64,000 nucleotides of DNA from Halorubrum halophilum (GTDB taxonomy: Archaea; Halobacteriota; Halobacteria; Halobacteriales; Haloferacaceae): positions 25,971 through 89,970 of the forward strand of contig NZ_BBJP01000002.1 of the NCBI RefSeq assembly GCF_000739595.1, in the 5' to 3' direction. Position 1 is the first letter of the stretch; every line of letters begins with the position of its first letter. Made by a program: the position numbers and the translations under genes. This document shows, one piece after another, positions 8,905 to 18,007 of the stretch. The notes below the pieces were generated by a model that saw only the letters and a list, made by a program, of their open reading frames with translations, searched no databases and was not told where the DNA came from.

Positions 8905-10167
8905 ATGGACGACCGGATCCCGGTGACCGTGCTCTCGGGGAGCCTCGGCGCGGGCAAGACGACCCTGTTGAATCACCTCCTGCGGAACGCCGGCGACCGC
9001 GACATCGCGGTACTCGTCAACGACATGGGCGACGTGAACGTCGACGCGGAGCTGATCGCCGAGGAGTCCGAGGTCGACGTCGACGGCGTCACGGAGCTGT
9101 CGAACGGCTGTATCTGCTGTGAGCTGCAAGACGACCTCGAAACGGCGGTGGTGCGGCTCGCGAACGAGCGCTCCTTCGACGCCCTGGTCGTCGAGTCCTC
9201 GGGGATCTCCGAGCCCGCGCCGGTCGCGCGGCTGTTCACGACCGAGTCGCGCGCGGCGGCCCGATACCGGGTCGACGCGCTGGTGACCGTGATCGACACG
9301 CGGCAGTTCCTCGACGCCTTCGCGGGCGACGACGTCCCCGAACGCCGCGTCGATCCAAACGATGACGAGGAGGACGCCCGCCCTCTCTCGGACCTCCTCG
9401 TCGAGCAGATCGAGGTGTCGAACCTCGTGGTGTGCAACAAGGCGGACCTCTGTACCGACACGGAGATGGACGAGGCGCTCGATCTCGTGGGCGCGCTCCA
9501 GCCCGACGCGGAGACGGTGGTCACGGAGTTCTCCGCGGTCGACCCGGACCGGATCTTCGGCGTCGGACTGTTCGACGCGAGCGAGCTCGGCGACCTGCCG
9601 GGGTGGAAGCGGGCGCTGGCCGAGGGGCGCGAAGACCACGCACACGAGACCGACGGGGACGACCACGGCCACGACGGCCACGCCGACCACGCCCACCGCC
9701 ACCCCGACGAGGTGTACGGCGTCACCTCCTTCACCTACCGCCGCCGGCGACCATTCCATCCGGACCGGCTCGCCGCCGTCCTCCGCGACCTCCCGGACGA
9801 CGTGGTCCGCTCGAAGGGGGCGCTGTGGGTCGCGGGCACGGACCAGCGCCAGCAGGTCGGGCAGGCCGGGCGGTCGGTCCGCGTCGAGGCGCTCGGCCCG
9901 TGGATCGCGAGCCTCCCGGCCGTCGAGCGCGACATGCTGCGCTCGAACCGCCCGGACCTCGACTGGGACGACGAGCACGGCGACCGCCTGACGGAGTACG
10001 TCGTCATCGGGACCGGCATCGACGAGGCGGCGATCCGCAGGGAGCTCGACGGCGCGCTCGTCACCGACGAGGAGTGGGAAGCCCTCGAGGCCGACGACGC
10101 CGAGATCGACGGGAACCTCTCCTTCCCGACCGAGCAGGGCGAGGAGCTTACGCTCCGCGAACCTTAA
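8905..10167 (+). CDS. CobW/P47K-family GTPase (metallochaperone, ZNG1-like)
   Basis: 420 residues. Walker A is [16 protein letters not shown] (residues ~11-26), the metal-binding CxCC motif is NGCICCEL (~68-75), and the guanine motif is NKAD. A His/Asp-rich stretch around residues 248-272 ([20 protein letters not shown]) sits before the C-terminal CobW_C domain and probably binds zinc. Family members insert zinc or cobalt into client proteins. No client gene is adjacent; a TATA-like element about 30 bases upstream (CGACTTGAAGG) is weak. Confidence 0.92.
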   Translation: MDDRIPVTVLSGSLGAGKTTLLNHLLRNAGDRDIAVLVNDMGDVNVDAELIAEESEVDVDGVTELSNGCICCELQDDLETAVVRLANERSFDALVVESSGISEPAPVARLFTTESRAAARYRVDALVTVIDTRQFLDAFAGDDVPERRVDPNDDEEDARPLSDLLVEQIEVSNLVVCNKADLCTDTEMDEALDLVGALQPDAETVVTEFSAVDPDRIFGVGLFDASELGDLPGWKRALAEGREDHAHETDGDDHGHDGHADHAHRHPDEVYGVTSFTYRRRRPFHPDRLAAVLRDLPDDVVRSKGALWVAGTDQRQQVGQAGRSVRVEALGPWIASLPAVERDMLRSNRPDLDWDDEHGDRLTEYVVIGTGIDEAAIRRELDGALVTDEEWEALEADDAEIDGNLSFPTEQGEELTLREP

Positions 10168-10285
10168 AAATGGGTCGAGAGCCGTGTAAGAGGGAGTCGA
10201 AGGGACGGGCCGGCGTCGAGGGACGGTGCGCGGCGGACGAGCCGCACGGACAAGAGCTAAGTGCCGGTCTCCCGCGGGCTTCCCT

Positions 10286-10501
10286 ATGAGCGAGGAGTCG
10301 AAGGGGATCCGCGAGGGCGTCGAGGAGTCGAAGGGCGACCCGCGGCTGGTCCTCCTGTTGAACGCGGTCCTGTCCGCGTGGTTCGCGTGGGTCGTCGTCT
10401 GGGGGCTCGACCGCCTCGGCGTGACCGCGCTCAACACGGCGAACGTCGGGACGCTCGCGCTGATCATCTTCGGGGTGACGTACCTCGCCGTGTTGCGGTG
10501 A
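10286..10501 (+). CDS. Small two-span membrane protein
   Basis: 71 residues. The N-terminal ~20 residues are charged and include a repeated EESKG. Two hydrophobic helices follow: LVLLLNAVLSAWFAWVVVWG and TLALIIFGVTYLAVL. It lies between a CobW gene and upp on the same strand. A TATA-like CTAAGTG is about 28 bases upstream. No function is proposed. Confidence 0.7.
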   Translation: MSEESKGIREGVEESKGDPRLVLLLNAVLSAWFAWVVVWGLDRLGVTALNTANVGTLALIIFGVTYLAVLR

Positions 10502-10579
10502 GTCGGTCGCCGGCGACGGACGACGCCGAACCGGCGAGTTTCGCCATCTTTTAACTCGAACGCGGCTCTTCTCTCGACA

Positions 10580-11257
10580 ATGACGATCGAAGACCGCGAC
10601 GACGCGCACCTCATCACGCACGCGCTGGCAAAGGACACCCTCTCGCGGCTCCGCGACGTCGAGACCGAACAGGTCGCGTTCCGGAAGGGACTCGTGAAGC
10701 TCGGTCGGATCTGCGGCTACGAGGTCATCGACGGCGCGATGGAGACGGAGTACGTCCCCGTCCAGACGCCGCTCCAGGAGACCACCGGCGAGCGCGTGAA
10801 GGGCCTCGACGACGTGGTCATCATCAACGTCCTCCGGGCGGCCACCCCGTTCGTCGAGGGGCTCCTCAAGGCGTTCCCGCGGGCGAAGCAGGGCGTCATC
10901 TCCGCCGGCCGCGACGAGGAGGCCGGGATGACCGACGAGGGGGAGTTCCCGATCACCATCGACTACGTGAAGCTGCCCGAGATCCGGCCCGACGACACCG
11001 TGATCGTCGCGGACCCGATGCTCGCCACCGGGTCGACGATGTGCGCCGTCCTCGACCACGTCCTCGACGAGGCCGACGACTTCGAGGACCTGTTCGTCCT
11101 CTCGGCGGTCTCCGCGCCCGAAGGGCTCGTCCGCGTGAGCGAGTCGGTGCCCGAGGCCGACCTGCTGACGGTCGCTATCGACGACCGCCTCGACGACGAC
11201 GGGTTCATCCTCCCCGGACTCGGGGACGCCGGCGACCGCGCGTTCCGAACGGTCTGA
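10580..11257 (+). CDS. upp: Uracil phosphoribosyltransferase
   Basis: 225 residues, full length. It salvages uracil with PRPP to UMP. The PRPP loop [14 protein letters not shown] is at residues ~141-154, and the N-terminal substrate region contains [15 protein letters not shown]. The uracil-binding end contains [12 protein letters not shown], matching the C-terminal family motif. A TATA-like CTTTTAACTC lies about 27 bases before the ATG, consistent with a leaderless transcript. Confidence 0.95.
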   Translation: MTIEDRDDAHLITHALAKDTLSRLRDVETEQVAFRKGLVKLGRICGYEVIDGAMETEYVPVQTPLQETTGERVKGLDDVVIINVLRAATPFVEGLLKAFPRAKQGVISAGRDEEAGMTDEGEFPITIDYVKLPEIRPDDTVIVADPMLATGSTMCAVLDHVLDEADDFEDLFVLSAVSAPEGLVRVSESVPEADLLTVAIDDRLDDDGFILPGLGDAGDRAFRTV

Positions 11258-11360
11258 GGCGAACCGGGCACCGACCACCGCGATCGACCGCGCGGACGCC
11301 CCGCTCGCCGTCGACGCGCCGCCGACGTACTTTTAAGAGCCGCCAGCGCGACCGATCCGT

Positions 11361-11579
11361 ATGAGCGACGCGCCGACGACCGAGCCCTGCGACGGCTGCG
11401 GCGACCCCACCACGGACGCGCTCGCGCGCACCGTCCGGTTGAGCGTCGACCGGGCGAACATCGACACCCAGCGACTCTGTCCCGACTGTTTCGCCGATTG
11501 GATCCAGCGCTACCAGGACCGGTTCGGCTCCGGCCCCGACGGCGGCGACAGCGGTAGCTCCGAGATCATCGTGGACTGA
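11361..11579 (+). CDS. Small zinc-ribbon-like protein
   Basis: 72 residues with two Cys pairs: CDGCGD (residues ~10-15) and LCPDCF (~39-44), spaced for one zinc ribbon. The C-terminus (SGSSEIIVD) is acidic and disordered. A TATA-like ACTTTTAAGAG lies about 28 bases upstream. Conserved small haloarchaeal proteins of this type are common, but no role is known to me. Confidence 0.75.
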   Translation: MSDAPTTEPCDGCGDPTTDALARTVRLSVDRANIDTQRLCPDCFADWIQRYQDRFGSGPDGGDSGSSEIIVD

Positions 11580-11669
11580 GCGGTCGGGGGCCGCTGGCCC
11601 TCTCGATCCACACGGCAACGTCCGTCCCGACCGCCCGTCTTAAGCCGCGGCGGGACGGACAATGACGTA

Positions 11670-12953
11670 ATGGATCTCGCCATCGACGCCCCGGCCCCGG
11701 CGGCGCCCGACTGCGCCGACGACGGGACGTGGCTCGCCTGCATCGCGTGCGACGAGACGTTCGCTCCCTTCGAGGCGGTCCGGTACACCTGCGACGAATG
11801 CGACGGCCTGCTGGAGGTGCGCTACGCCGACCCGCCGACCTTCGAGGAGTTCGGCGCGGGCGCGCCCTCCGAGGGGCCCGACCGCGGCGTCTGGCGCTAC
11901 CGCGAGGCGCTCCCCTTCGACCTCGGCGTGACGCTCCCCGAGGGCGACACCCCGCTCCACCGCGTCCCCCGGATCGAGGAGTCGGTCGGCGTCGACGCGC
12001 TCCGGATCAAACACGAGGGGATGAACCCCACCGGCTCGTTCAAGGACCGCGGGATGACGGTGGGCGTCCGGGTCGCCGAGGAGCTGGGCGTCGGCGCGCT
12101 CGCCTGCGCCTCCACCGGCAACACCTCCGCCGCGCTCGCGGCCTACGGCGGCCGCGGCGGGATGGAGACGCTCGTGCTCCTCCCGGAGGGGAAGGTCGCC
12201 GCGGGGAAGATCGCGCAGGCGAGCCTCCACGGCGCCCGCATCCTCGAAGTCGACGGCAACTTCGACGCCTGCCTCGACATCGTCCAAGAACTCGCCGCCC
12301 GCGGCGAGGCGTACCTGCTCAACTCGCTGAACCCGTTCCGCTTAGAGGGACAGAAGACGATCGGCTTCGAGATACTGGAGGAGTTCCGCGACGACTACGG
12401 CGCCTTCCCGGACCGGATCGTCCTCCCCGTCGGCAACGCGGGCAACACCTCGGCGCTTTATAAAGCGTTCCGCGAACTGGTCCAATCGGGCGCGCTCGCT
12501 GTCGACGAGGTCCCCAAGCTGACCGGCGTGCAGGCCGCGGGCGCCGCGCCGATGGTCGAGGCGATCGAGGAGGGGAACGACGAGGTGCGGCGCTGGGAGG
12601 AGGTGGAGACGCGCGCGACCGCGATCCGGATCGGCAACCCGGTCAACGCGCCGAAGGCGCTCCCCGGCATCCGGAACACCGGCGGCACCGCCGTCGCCGT
12701 CAGCGACGACGAGATCACCGACGCGCAGCGCGACCTCGCCGAGGAGGGCGTCGGCGTCGAGCCGGCGTCCGCCGCGAGCCTCGCCGGGCTCAGGAAGCTC
12801 CGTCGCGAGGGCGTCGTCGAGGACGACGAGCAGGTCGTCTGCCTGACGACGGGCCACCTCTTAAAGGACCCCGACGCCGCCTACGAGGCCGGCGGCGACC
12901 CCGAACCGGTCCCGAACGACGTGGACGCAGTCGTCGAGCACCTGCGCGACTGA
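11670..12953 (+). CDS. thrC: Threonine synthase
   Basis: 427 residues. It is PLP-dependent and converts O-phosphohomoserine to threonine. The PLP lysine is in NPTGSFKDRGM (around residue 120). The N-terminal domain has two CxxC pairs (CIACDE and CDECDG), a zinc-ribbon extension often found in archaeal enzymes. The PLP phosphate-binding region is VGNAGNTSALYKAF. A TATA-like CTTAAGCC is about 30 bases upstream. Aspartate kinase, the first enzyme of the pathway, lies at 38.9-40.0 kb. Confidence 0.94.
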   Translation: MDLAIDAPAPAAPDCADDGTWLACIACDETFAPFEAVRYTCDECDGLLEVRYADPPTFEEFGAGAPSEGPDRGVWRYREALPFDLGVTLPEGDTPLHRVPRIEESVGVDALRIKHEGMNPTGSFKDRGMTVGVRVAEELGVGALACASTGNTSAALAAYGGRGGMETLVLLPEGKVAAGKIAQASLHGARILEVDGNFDACLDIVQELAARGEAYLLNSLNPFRLEGQKTIGFEILEEFRDDYGAFPDRIVLPVGNAGNTSALYKAFRELVQSGALAVDEVPKLTGVQAAGAAPMVEAIEEGNDEVRRWEEVETRATAIRIGNPVNAPKALPGIRNTGGTAVAVSDDEITDAQRDLAEEGVGVEPASAASLAGLRKLRREGVVEDDEQVVCLTTGHLLKDPDAAYEAGGDPEPVPNDVDAVVEHLRD

Positions 12954-13064
12954 TCGGTCGTCCGCGCGGGCGTTTCTCCTCTCACGTTTCTCTCTACTCG
13001 CGTCACTCTCCCTCCTTCCGTCGCCGCTACTCTTTACATACGCAAACACGTACACAAGCCCGAG

Positions 13065-13403
13065 ATGCCCACCAAGACGATCGGGGTTCGCGAGGAGGTG
13101 TACGAGCGGCTCCGCGCTCGGAAGCGCGACGACGAGAGCTTTACCGATCTCATCGATCGCCTGATCGACGAGAGCGAGGGCGACTGGCGCGACGGATTCG
13201 GATCGCTGTCGACCGAGGAGGCTGACTCGCTTCGAGAGGCCGCGGCCGCCTCGCGGGAGCGCTTCGACGAGTCGGCGGGAGACCGACAGACCGCAGCGAT
13301 CGATCGGTTGGCGGGCTCCTCCGGCGACGACCAGTCGGGCGACGAGGGTCGGACGGACGACGGCGCTGACACCGACGACGCCGACGGCGGGAGGTCGGCG
13401 TGA
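13065..13403 (+). CDS. vapB: VapB-family antitoxin
   Basis: 112 residues. The N-terminal half (TKTIGVREEVYERLRARKRDDESFTDLIDRLID) is a DUF217/VapB-type ribbon-helix-helix-like DNA-binding domain. The C-terminal half is helical and then disordered and Asp/Gly-rich, as expected for the toxin-wrapping tail. Its stop overlaps the vapC GTG (GTGA). A TATA-like CTTTACATACG lies about 27-30 bases before the start. Such operons normally repress themselves. Confidence 0.85.
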   Translation: MPTKTIGVREEVYERLRARKRDDESFTDLIDRLIDESEGDWRDGFGSLSTEEADSLREAAAASRERFDESAGDRQTAAIDRLAGSSGDDQSGDEGRTDDGADTDDADGGRSA

Positions 13404-13801
13404 CGCGGTACCTGCTCGACACCACGTTTCTCATCGACTACTTAGACGGCTCCGACGGTGTCCGACGGTTCCTCGAAGCACACGAGGACGGCGAGTTCGC
13501 GACGACCGCGATGAACTACAAAGAAGTCGCCGTCGGCCTCCGTCTCGACGACTCGTTCGACCCGGAGCGGCTCGCGTCCGCGTTCGGGTGGCTCGACGTG
13601 GTCCCGGTCGGGAGCGACCACGCCCTCGCGGCGAGCGCCTTCGAGGCGGAGCTGTACCGCTCCGACAACCACACGCGACGGGCAGTCGACGCGGCGGCCG
13701 CCGATCTGCTCATCGCCGGGGTCGCCGACGCCGAGGGCATGACCGTCGTCACCCGGAACGTCGACGACTTCGAGCGGTTCGTCCCGGTCACCGAGTACTG
13801 A
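13400..13801 (+). CDS. vapC: VapC-family PIN-domain ribonuclease toxin
   Basis: 133 residues with a GTG start overlapping the vapB stop. It is a PIN-domain endoribonuclease; acidic residues are at the N-terminus (LLDTTFLIDYLDG), in MNYKEVAVGL (Glu) and in the DLLIAGVADAEGMTVVTRNVDDF segment (Asp). All four expected acidic positions appear intact, so the toxin looks functional. The target is probably a tRNA or rRNA, as for other VapC proteins, but this is not shown by the sequence. Confidence 0.9.
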   Translation: MTRYLLDTTFLIDYLDGSDGVRRFLEAHEDGEFATTAMNYKEVAVGLRLDDSFDPERLASAFGWLDVVPVGSDHALAASAFEAELYRSDNHTRRAVDAAAADLLIAGVADAEGMTVVTRNVDDFERFVPVTEY

Positions 13802-13872
13802 GCGCCGCGTGCCGATCGACGTATACCGATCGCCGCGTCCCGATCACCCGCGCTCGATCGGTCCGAGATTCG

Positions 13873-15186
13873 TCACTCCCAGTTGTGCAGCGCGTCCTGG
13901 AACACCTCCTCCACGTCCTCCTTCGTCACGGGCCGCGGGTTACACCGGAGCAGCCGCTGCTGACTCTCGACGGTGCTCTGGGCGAGCGCGCCGGTGTCGT
14001 CGACGGTGACCCCCGCGAGTTCGTTGAGCCCGCTCGGGAGCACGTTGAGGTCGCGCTGGAGCCGCACGAACTCCTCGCGGGCCTCGTCGGCGGCCTCGCG
14101 GGTGCTCATCCCGGAGGTGTCGGCGCCGAGCATCTCCGCCACCTTCGCGAACCGCGGCGGGTCGCTCGCGACGTTGTAGCCGAGGGTGCTGGCGGGCGTG
14201 AGCGCCGCGATCGTCTCCCCGTGGTACGTGTGGTAGTTGTTGCCGACGGGATACGCCATGGCGTGCGCGAGGCTCGCGCCCGCGGTGAGGCCCGCGATCG
14301 CGCCGAACAGCGCGCCCTTCAGCATCGCGCCGCGCGCCTCGATGTCGTCGCCGTTGTTGACGACGCGGCGCACGTTCGACGAGAGGAGGTCGATCGCCTT
14401 CTCGCTGAACATCTCGGTGAAGCCGGTCCGCCCGGCGTAGACGGGGCGGTCGGCGGGGTTCTCGGGGCGCAGCAGATCGTCGTAGCGGTGGGTGGTGTAC
14501 CCCTCGATCGCGTGGCCGAGCGCGTCCATCGCGGTCTTCGCCGTGAGGTCCGGCGGCAGCGTGGTGGTGAGCGTCGGGTCGAGCACCGCGGCGTCGGCGC
14601 GGACGTGCGGGCTGGAGATCCCCTCCTTGATGTTCTTCTCCGGCACTGAGAGGATCGCCACCGGCGAGATCTCCGACCCCGTGCCCGCGGTCGTCGGGAG
14701 CAGGATCAGCGGCGCGCCGGACTCGGTGAGGTCCTCGCCCGCGCCCGTCGGCGCGGCCACGTAGTCGAGCACGTCGCCGCCGTTCGCGATGACGGCGCGG
14801 GTCGCCTTCGCGGTGTCCATGCAGCTTCCGCCGCCCAGCCCGAGGTAGAAGTCGTACCCGTCGTCGCCCATCTCCTCGCGGACGAACGCGATGCACTCCC
14901 CGACCGCCTCGACGCTCGGCTCGCGCTCGACGCCGTCGTACACGTCGACGTCGAGGCCGTCCGCCGCCAGTTCGTCCGCGACGCGGTCGGCGTGGCCCAG
15001 CGAGACGAGGTCCGGGTCGGTGACGATCAGCCCGCGCTCGTCGCCGTCGAGCCCGAGTTGCCCGAGCTGGTAACCCAGTTCGTCGGCCGCGCCCGCGCCG
15101 ACGCGGACCGCCGGCATCTGGACCTCCCAGACGGTCTCGGGCGAGAGCTCGTGCGGCTCGGCGGAGACGGAGCGCTCGTAGCTCAC
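13873..15186 (-). CDS. Iron-containing alcohol dehydrogenase, hydroxyacid-oxoacid transhydrogenase-like
   Basis: 437 residues with a GTG start whose bases overlap the stop of the upstream hydrolase (GTGA). NAD-binding and active-site segments: GLGGGSCMDTAKATRAV, LDYVAAPTGAG, LLPTTAGTGSE, AMDALGHAIEGY and GASLAHAMAYPVG. The DYVAAPTGAG plus HRYDDLLRPENPADRP features match the ADHFE1/HOT branch that oxidises 4-hydroxybutyrate. A reading frame extending further upstream is the antisense shadow of the hydrolase and is not used. Confidence 0.9.
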   Translation of the reverse strand: MSYERSVSAEPHELSPETVWEVQMPAVRVGAGAADELGYQLGQLGLDGDERGLIVTDPDLVSLGHADRVADELAADGLDVDVYDGVEREPSVEAVGECIAFVREEMGDDGYDFYLGLGGGSCMDTAKATRAVIANGGDVLDYVAAPTGAGEDLTESGAPLILLPTTAGTGSEISPVAILSVPEKNIKEGISSPHVRADAAVLDPTLTTTLPPDLTAKTAMDALGHAIEGYTTHRYDDLLRPENPADRPVYAGRTGFTEMFSEKAIDLLSSNVRRVVNNGDDIEARGAMLKGALFGAIAGLTAGASLAHAMAYPVGNNYHTYHGETIAALTPASTLGYNVASDPPRFAKVAEMLGADTSGMSTREAADEAREEFVRLQRDLNVLPSGLNELAGVTVDDTGALAQSTVESQQRLLRCNPRPVTKEDVEEVFQDALHNWE

Positions 15187-15989
15187 ACCCCCCACCCCGG
15201 CTGGATCGCCTCGAACTGCTCGGGGTCGTGCCCGAACACGACCTCGGCGTCGTGGCGGCGCTCCAGCTCGCGGATCCGGCTCATGCTCTCGGCCCACTCG
15301 GTTTTCCCCCACACGAGGGGCCCGCCGAGCGGCGTCCCCGCCTCGTAGTTCTCGTCCATGTACACCTGATCGCCGGTGAACACGACGGTGCCCTCGGCGT
15401 CGAGGTGGATCACGGAGCCGGTGAGTCCGGGGGTGTGTCCGGGGAACCGGACGAACTCCAGGTCGGTGAAGTGTTCCTCGCGGTCGCGGTGAAGAATCTG
15501 CCAGTTCAGGTCGTGATCGAAATCCTCGAGGACGTACGCGCCGCTCCCCTCGTCTGTCTTCGCGCTGTAGTAGGCGAACTTGAACTCCTCCTCGTGGACG
15601 TAGACCGGCGTGTCGGTGCCCGCGAAGAACTCCAGCCCGCCGGCGTGGTCGAGGTGGAGGTGGCTCTGGAACACCGCGTCGATGTCGTCGATGGAGTAGC
15701 CCGCCGCCTCCAGGTCGTCGTCGAGGCGGTGCTCGCTCGCGTCGTGCGGGTAGAAGGCCTGCACGAGCCCCTCGGGCCAGTGGCCGTCGGCGGCGTCGTG
15801 GTGCGAGCCCGTGTCCCAGAGGACCGTCGCCTCGGGATGGTCGATGATGAGATTCCACACCGGGATCTCGTCGTACTCGGTGTCGGGGTTCGGCTCGTCG
15901 TGACTCCCGATCGTGTTCGCCTCCATCATGTAGTTCATGTCGCAGTACAACCCGCCGCGATCGATGACGTGGACCTCAGCGTCTACCAT
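15183..15989 (-). CDS. MBL-fold hydrolase, N-acyl homoserine lactonase (AttM/BlcC) type
   Basis: 268 residues from the ATG at 15989. The metal motif HLHLDHAGG is present; further ligands are HTPG, TGDQVY and the C-terminal GHDPEQF. The family includes lactonases acting on acyl-homoserine lactones and γ-butyrolactone. An in-frame ATG 12 bases upstream (16001) is possible, but a TATA-like TTATGAATAT centred near 16016 fits a leaderless start at 15989 better. It is coupled to the Fe-alcohol dehydrogenase by a 4-base overlap. Confidence 0.88.
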   Translation of the reverse strand: MVDAEVHVIDRGGLYCDMNYMMEANTIGSHDEPNPDTEYDEIPVWNLIIDHPEATVLWDTGSHHDAADGHWPEGLVQAFYPHDASEHRLDDDLEAAGYSIDDIDAVFQSHLHLDHAGGLEFFAGTDTPVYVHEEEFKFAYYSAKTDEGSGAYVLEDFDHDLNWQILHRDREEHFTDLEFVRFPGHTPGLTGSVIHLDAEGTVVFTGDQVYMDENYEAGTPLGGPLVWGKTEWAESMSRIRELERRHDAEVVFGHDPEQFEAIQPGWGV

Positions 15990-16178
15990 ACGGCCGGACA
16001 TCCATCATGAATATTCATAAACATGATCCCGGAACGGATTTCCGTCTCTCCGGCGCGCCGAGCGATATCGCGGCGCCGGGGCTCCGCGTTTCCGTCGAAT
16101 CGTCGATTCGAGAAGGGCTTTGACTCCGGTCGTTCGGGCCGCGACACGCTCAGCGCGGGCCGCAGTGCGAGGAGGTCG

Positions 16179-17783
16179 CTACTCCGCCGGCCGCTCGTCG
16201 GCCTCGTCCAGCGTGATCTCGGTGACCTCGACGATCCGGTCGTCGGCGAGCAGGTCCTCGACGACCTCGTCGGGCACGTCCTGATCGAGGTTGTAGACGG
16301 TGAGCGCCTCGCCACCCTGCGTCTCGCGGGCGTTGTACATCCCGGCGATGTTCACGTCGTGGTCGCCGAGGACGGTCCCGATGAGCCCGATGACGCCCGG
16401 CTCGTCGGTGTTGCGCGCGACGAGCATGTGACCGTACGGGACCGCGTCGACGCGGAACCCGTCGATCCGGACGATCCGCGGGTCCTCGCCCGCGAACAGG
16501 GTCCCCTCGACCGCGATCGAGTCCTCGCCGTTGTGGACGGTGACGCGCACCAAGCTCTGGAAGTCGTCGGTCTGACGGGTCTTCGACTCGGTCACCTCGA
16601 TGCCGCGCTCCTCGGCGAGCCGGGGCGCGTTCACCGCGTTCACCTGCCACTCCAGCGGCTCGAAGACGCCCTTCAGTGCGCTCGCGGTGACGAGCTCCAC
16701 GTCCTCCTCGGCGATGTCGCCCTCGTAGGTCGCCTCCACCTCCGTGATCCGGCCGTCGAGCAGCTGCGCGGCGACCTTGCCGGCGGTCTCCGCCACGGCG
16801 ATGTACGGCTTGATCCGGGGGAACGCCGTCTCGTCGACCGAGGGCGCGTTGAGCGCCGTCAGGACGGGCTCGTCGTCGAACGCCGCGAGCACCGCCTCCG
16901 CGGTGTCGACCGCGACGTTCTCCTGTGCGGCCTCCGTCGAGGCGCCGAGGTGCGGCGTCACGACGATCTCATCGACGTCGAGCAGCGGCGAGTCCCGCGA
17001 GAGCGGCTCCTCGGCGAACGAGTCGAGCGCGGCGCCCGCAAGGACGCCGTCGTCGACGGCCTCCGCGAGCGCGTCCTCGTCGACGATGCCGCCGCGGGCG
17101 CAGTTGATGAGGTAGCCCCCCTCGAGCTGCGCCAGTTCGTCCTCGCCGATCATCCCCTCGGTCTCGGGGAGGAGGGGCGTGTGGATCGTCGCGAAGTCGC
17201 CGCGCGCGAGCGCCTCGTGGAGGTCCTCGACGAGCTCGGCACCGAGCCGGTCCGCGCGCTCCTCGGAGATGTACGGGTCGTAGACGACCAGATCCATCCC
17301 GAGCGAGTCGAGTCGCTTGGCGACCTCTTGGCCGACGCGACCGAGGCCGACGATGGTGAGCGTCTTGTTGTTGACCTCGGTGCCGAGGAACTCGCCCTTC
17401 GCCCACTCGCCGCCGACGAGGCGCCCGTGCGCCTGCGGGATCGAGCGCGCGACGGCGAACGTCATGGCGACCGTGTGCTCGGCGGCGGCCCGGACGTTCC
17501 CGTCCGGCGCGTTGGCGACGATGACGCCGTGGTCGGTGGCGGCCTCGATGTCGATGTTGTCGACGCCGATGCCGGCGCGCCCGACGATGACGAGATCGGA
17601 GGCGGCCTCGAAGACCGCCTCGTTCACGTCGGTCCCGGAGCGAACGATCAGCGCGTTGGCGTCGCTCACCGCGTCGAGCAGGGCGTCGCCCTCGACGTCG
17701 TAGTCCGTTTCGACCTCGTGGCCGGCGTCTCGGAGTCGGTCCAACCCCGCGTCCGCGATGGGGTCGGTCACGAGTACCTTCAT
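16179..17783 (-). CDS. serA: D-3-phosphoglycerate dehydrogenase
   Basis: 534 residues, the long SerA form. It oxidises 3-phosphoglycerate in serine synthesis. The start chosen (ATG, MKVLVTDPIADAGLDRL) is 29 bases downstream of a GTTAACC element; a longer in-frame start gives 37 non-conserved residues. The NAD fold is IVGLGRVGQEVAKRL, and active-site segments are INCARGGIVDEDAL and VVTPHLGAST. An intervening ASB-like domain (~315-450) precedes a C-terminal ACT domain (LVARNTDEPGVIGLIGTVLGDHDVNIAGM), the likely serine feedback site. serB is at 29.4 kb. Confidence 0.96.
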   Translation of the reverse strand: MKVLVTDPIADAGLDRLRDAGHEVETDYDVEGDALLDAVSDANALIVRSGTDVNEAVFEAASDLVIVGRAGIGVDNIDIEAATDHGVIVANAPDGNVRAAAEHTVAMTFAVARSIPQAHGRLVGGEWAKGEFLGTEVNNKTLTIVGLGRVGQEVAKRLDSLGMDLVVYDPYISEERADRLGAELVEDLHEALARGDFATIHTPLLPETEGMIGEDELAQLEGGYLINCARGGIVDEDALAEAVDDGVLAGAALDSFAEEPLSRDSPLLDVDEIVVTPHLGASTEAAQENVAVDTAEAVLAAFDDEPVLTALNAPSVDETAFPRIKPYIAVAETAGKVAAQLLDGRITEVEATYEGDIAEEDVELVTASALKGVFEPLEWQVNAVNAPRLAEERGIEVTESKTRQTDDFQSLVRVTVHNGEDSIAVEGTLFAGEDPRIVRIDGFRVDAVPYGHMLVARNTDEPGVIGLIGTVLGDHDVNIAGMYNARETQGGEALTVYNLDQDVPDEVVEDLLADDRIVEVTEITLDEADERPAE

Positions 17784-18007
17784 GGGCGGTTTCACCGGCG
17801 GCGTGAGGTTAACCCTTTCCTCATCGCTCCGTTTTGCCGCCCCTAGCGATCCTCGATCTCGGATTATATCTCTTTTATTTCGAGTGAAAACCACTCGTTC
17901 GTGGGTACCGATCGTCCGGTTCGAATATCACCGTTCTTCGGGGTCGAGAATAGTCCGGACCGCGCCGCCGGCGGTACTGCCTTTTATATCCGGACGCTTG
18001 GTCGGGT

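Noticed and set aside
8791..10638. 615-codon minus-strand reading frame
   Set aside because: Antisense shadow of the CobW-family gene, with no recognisable domain.
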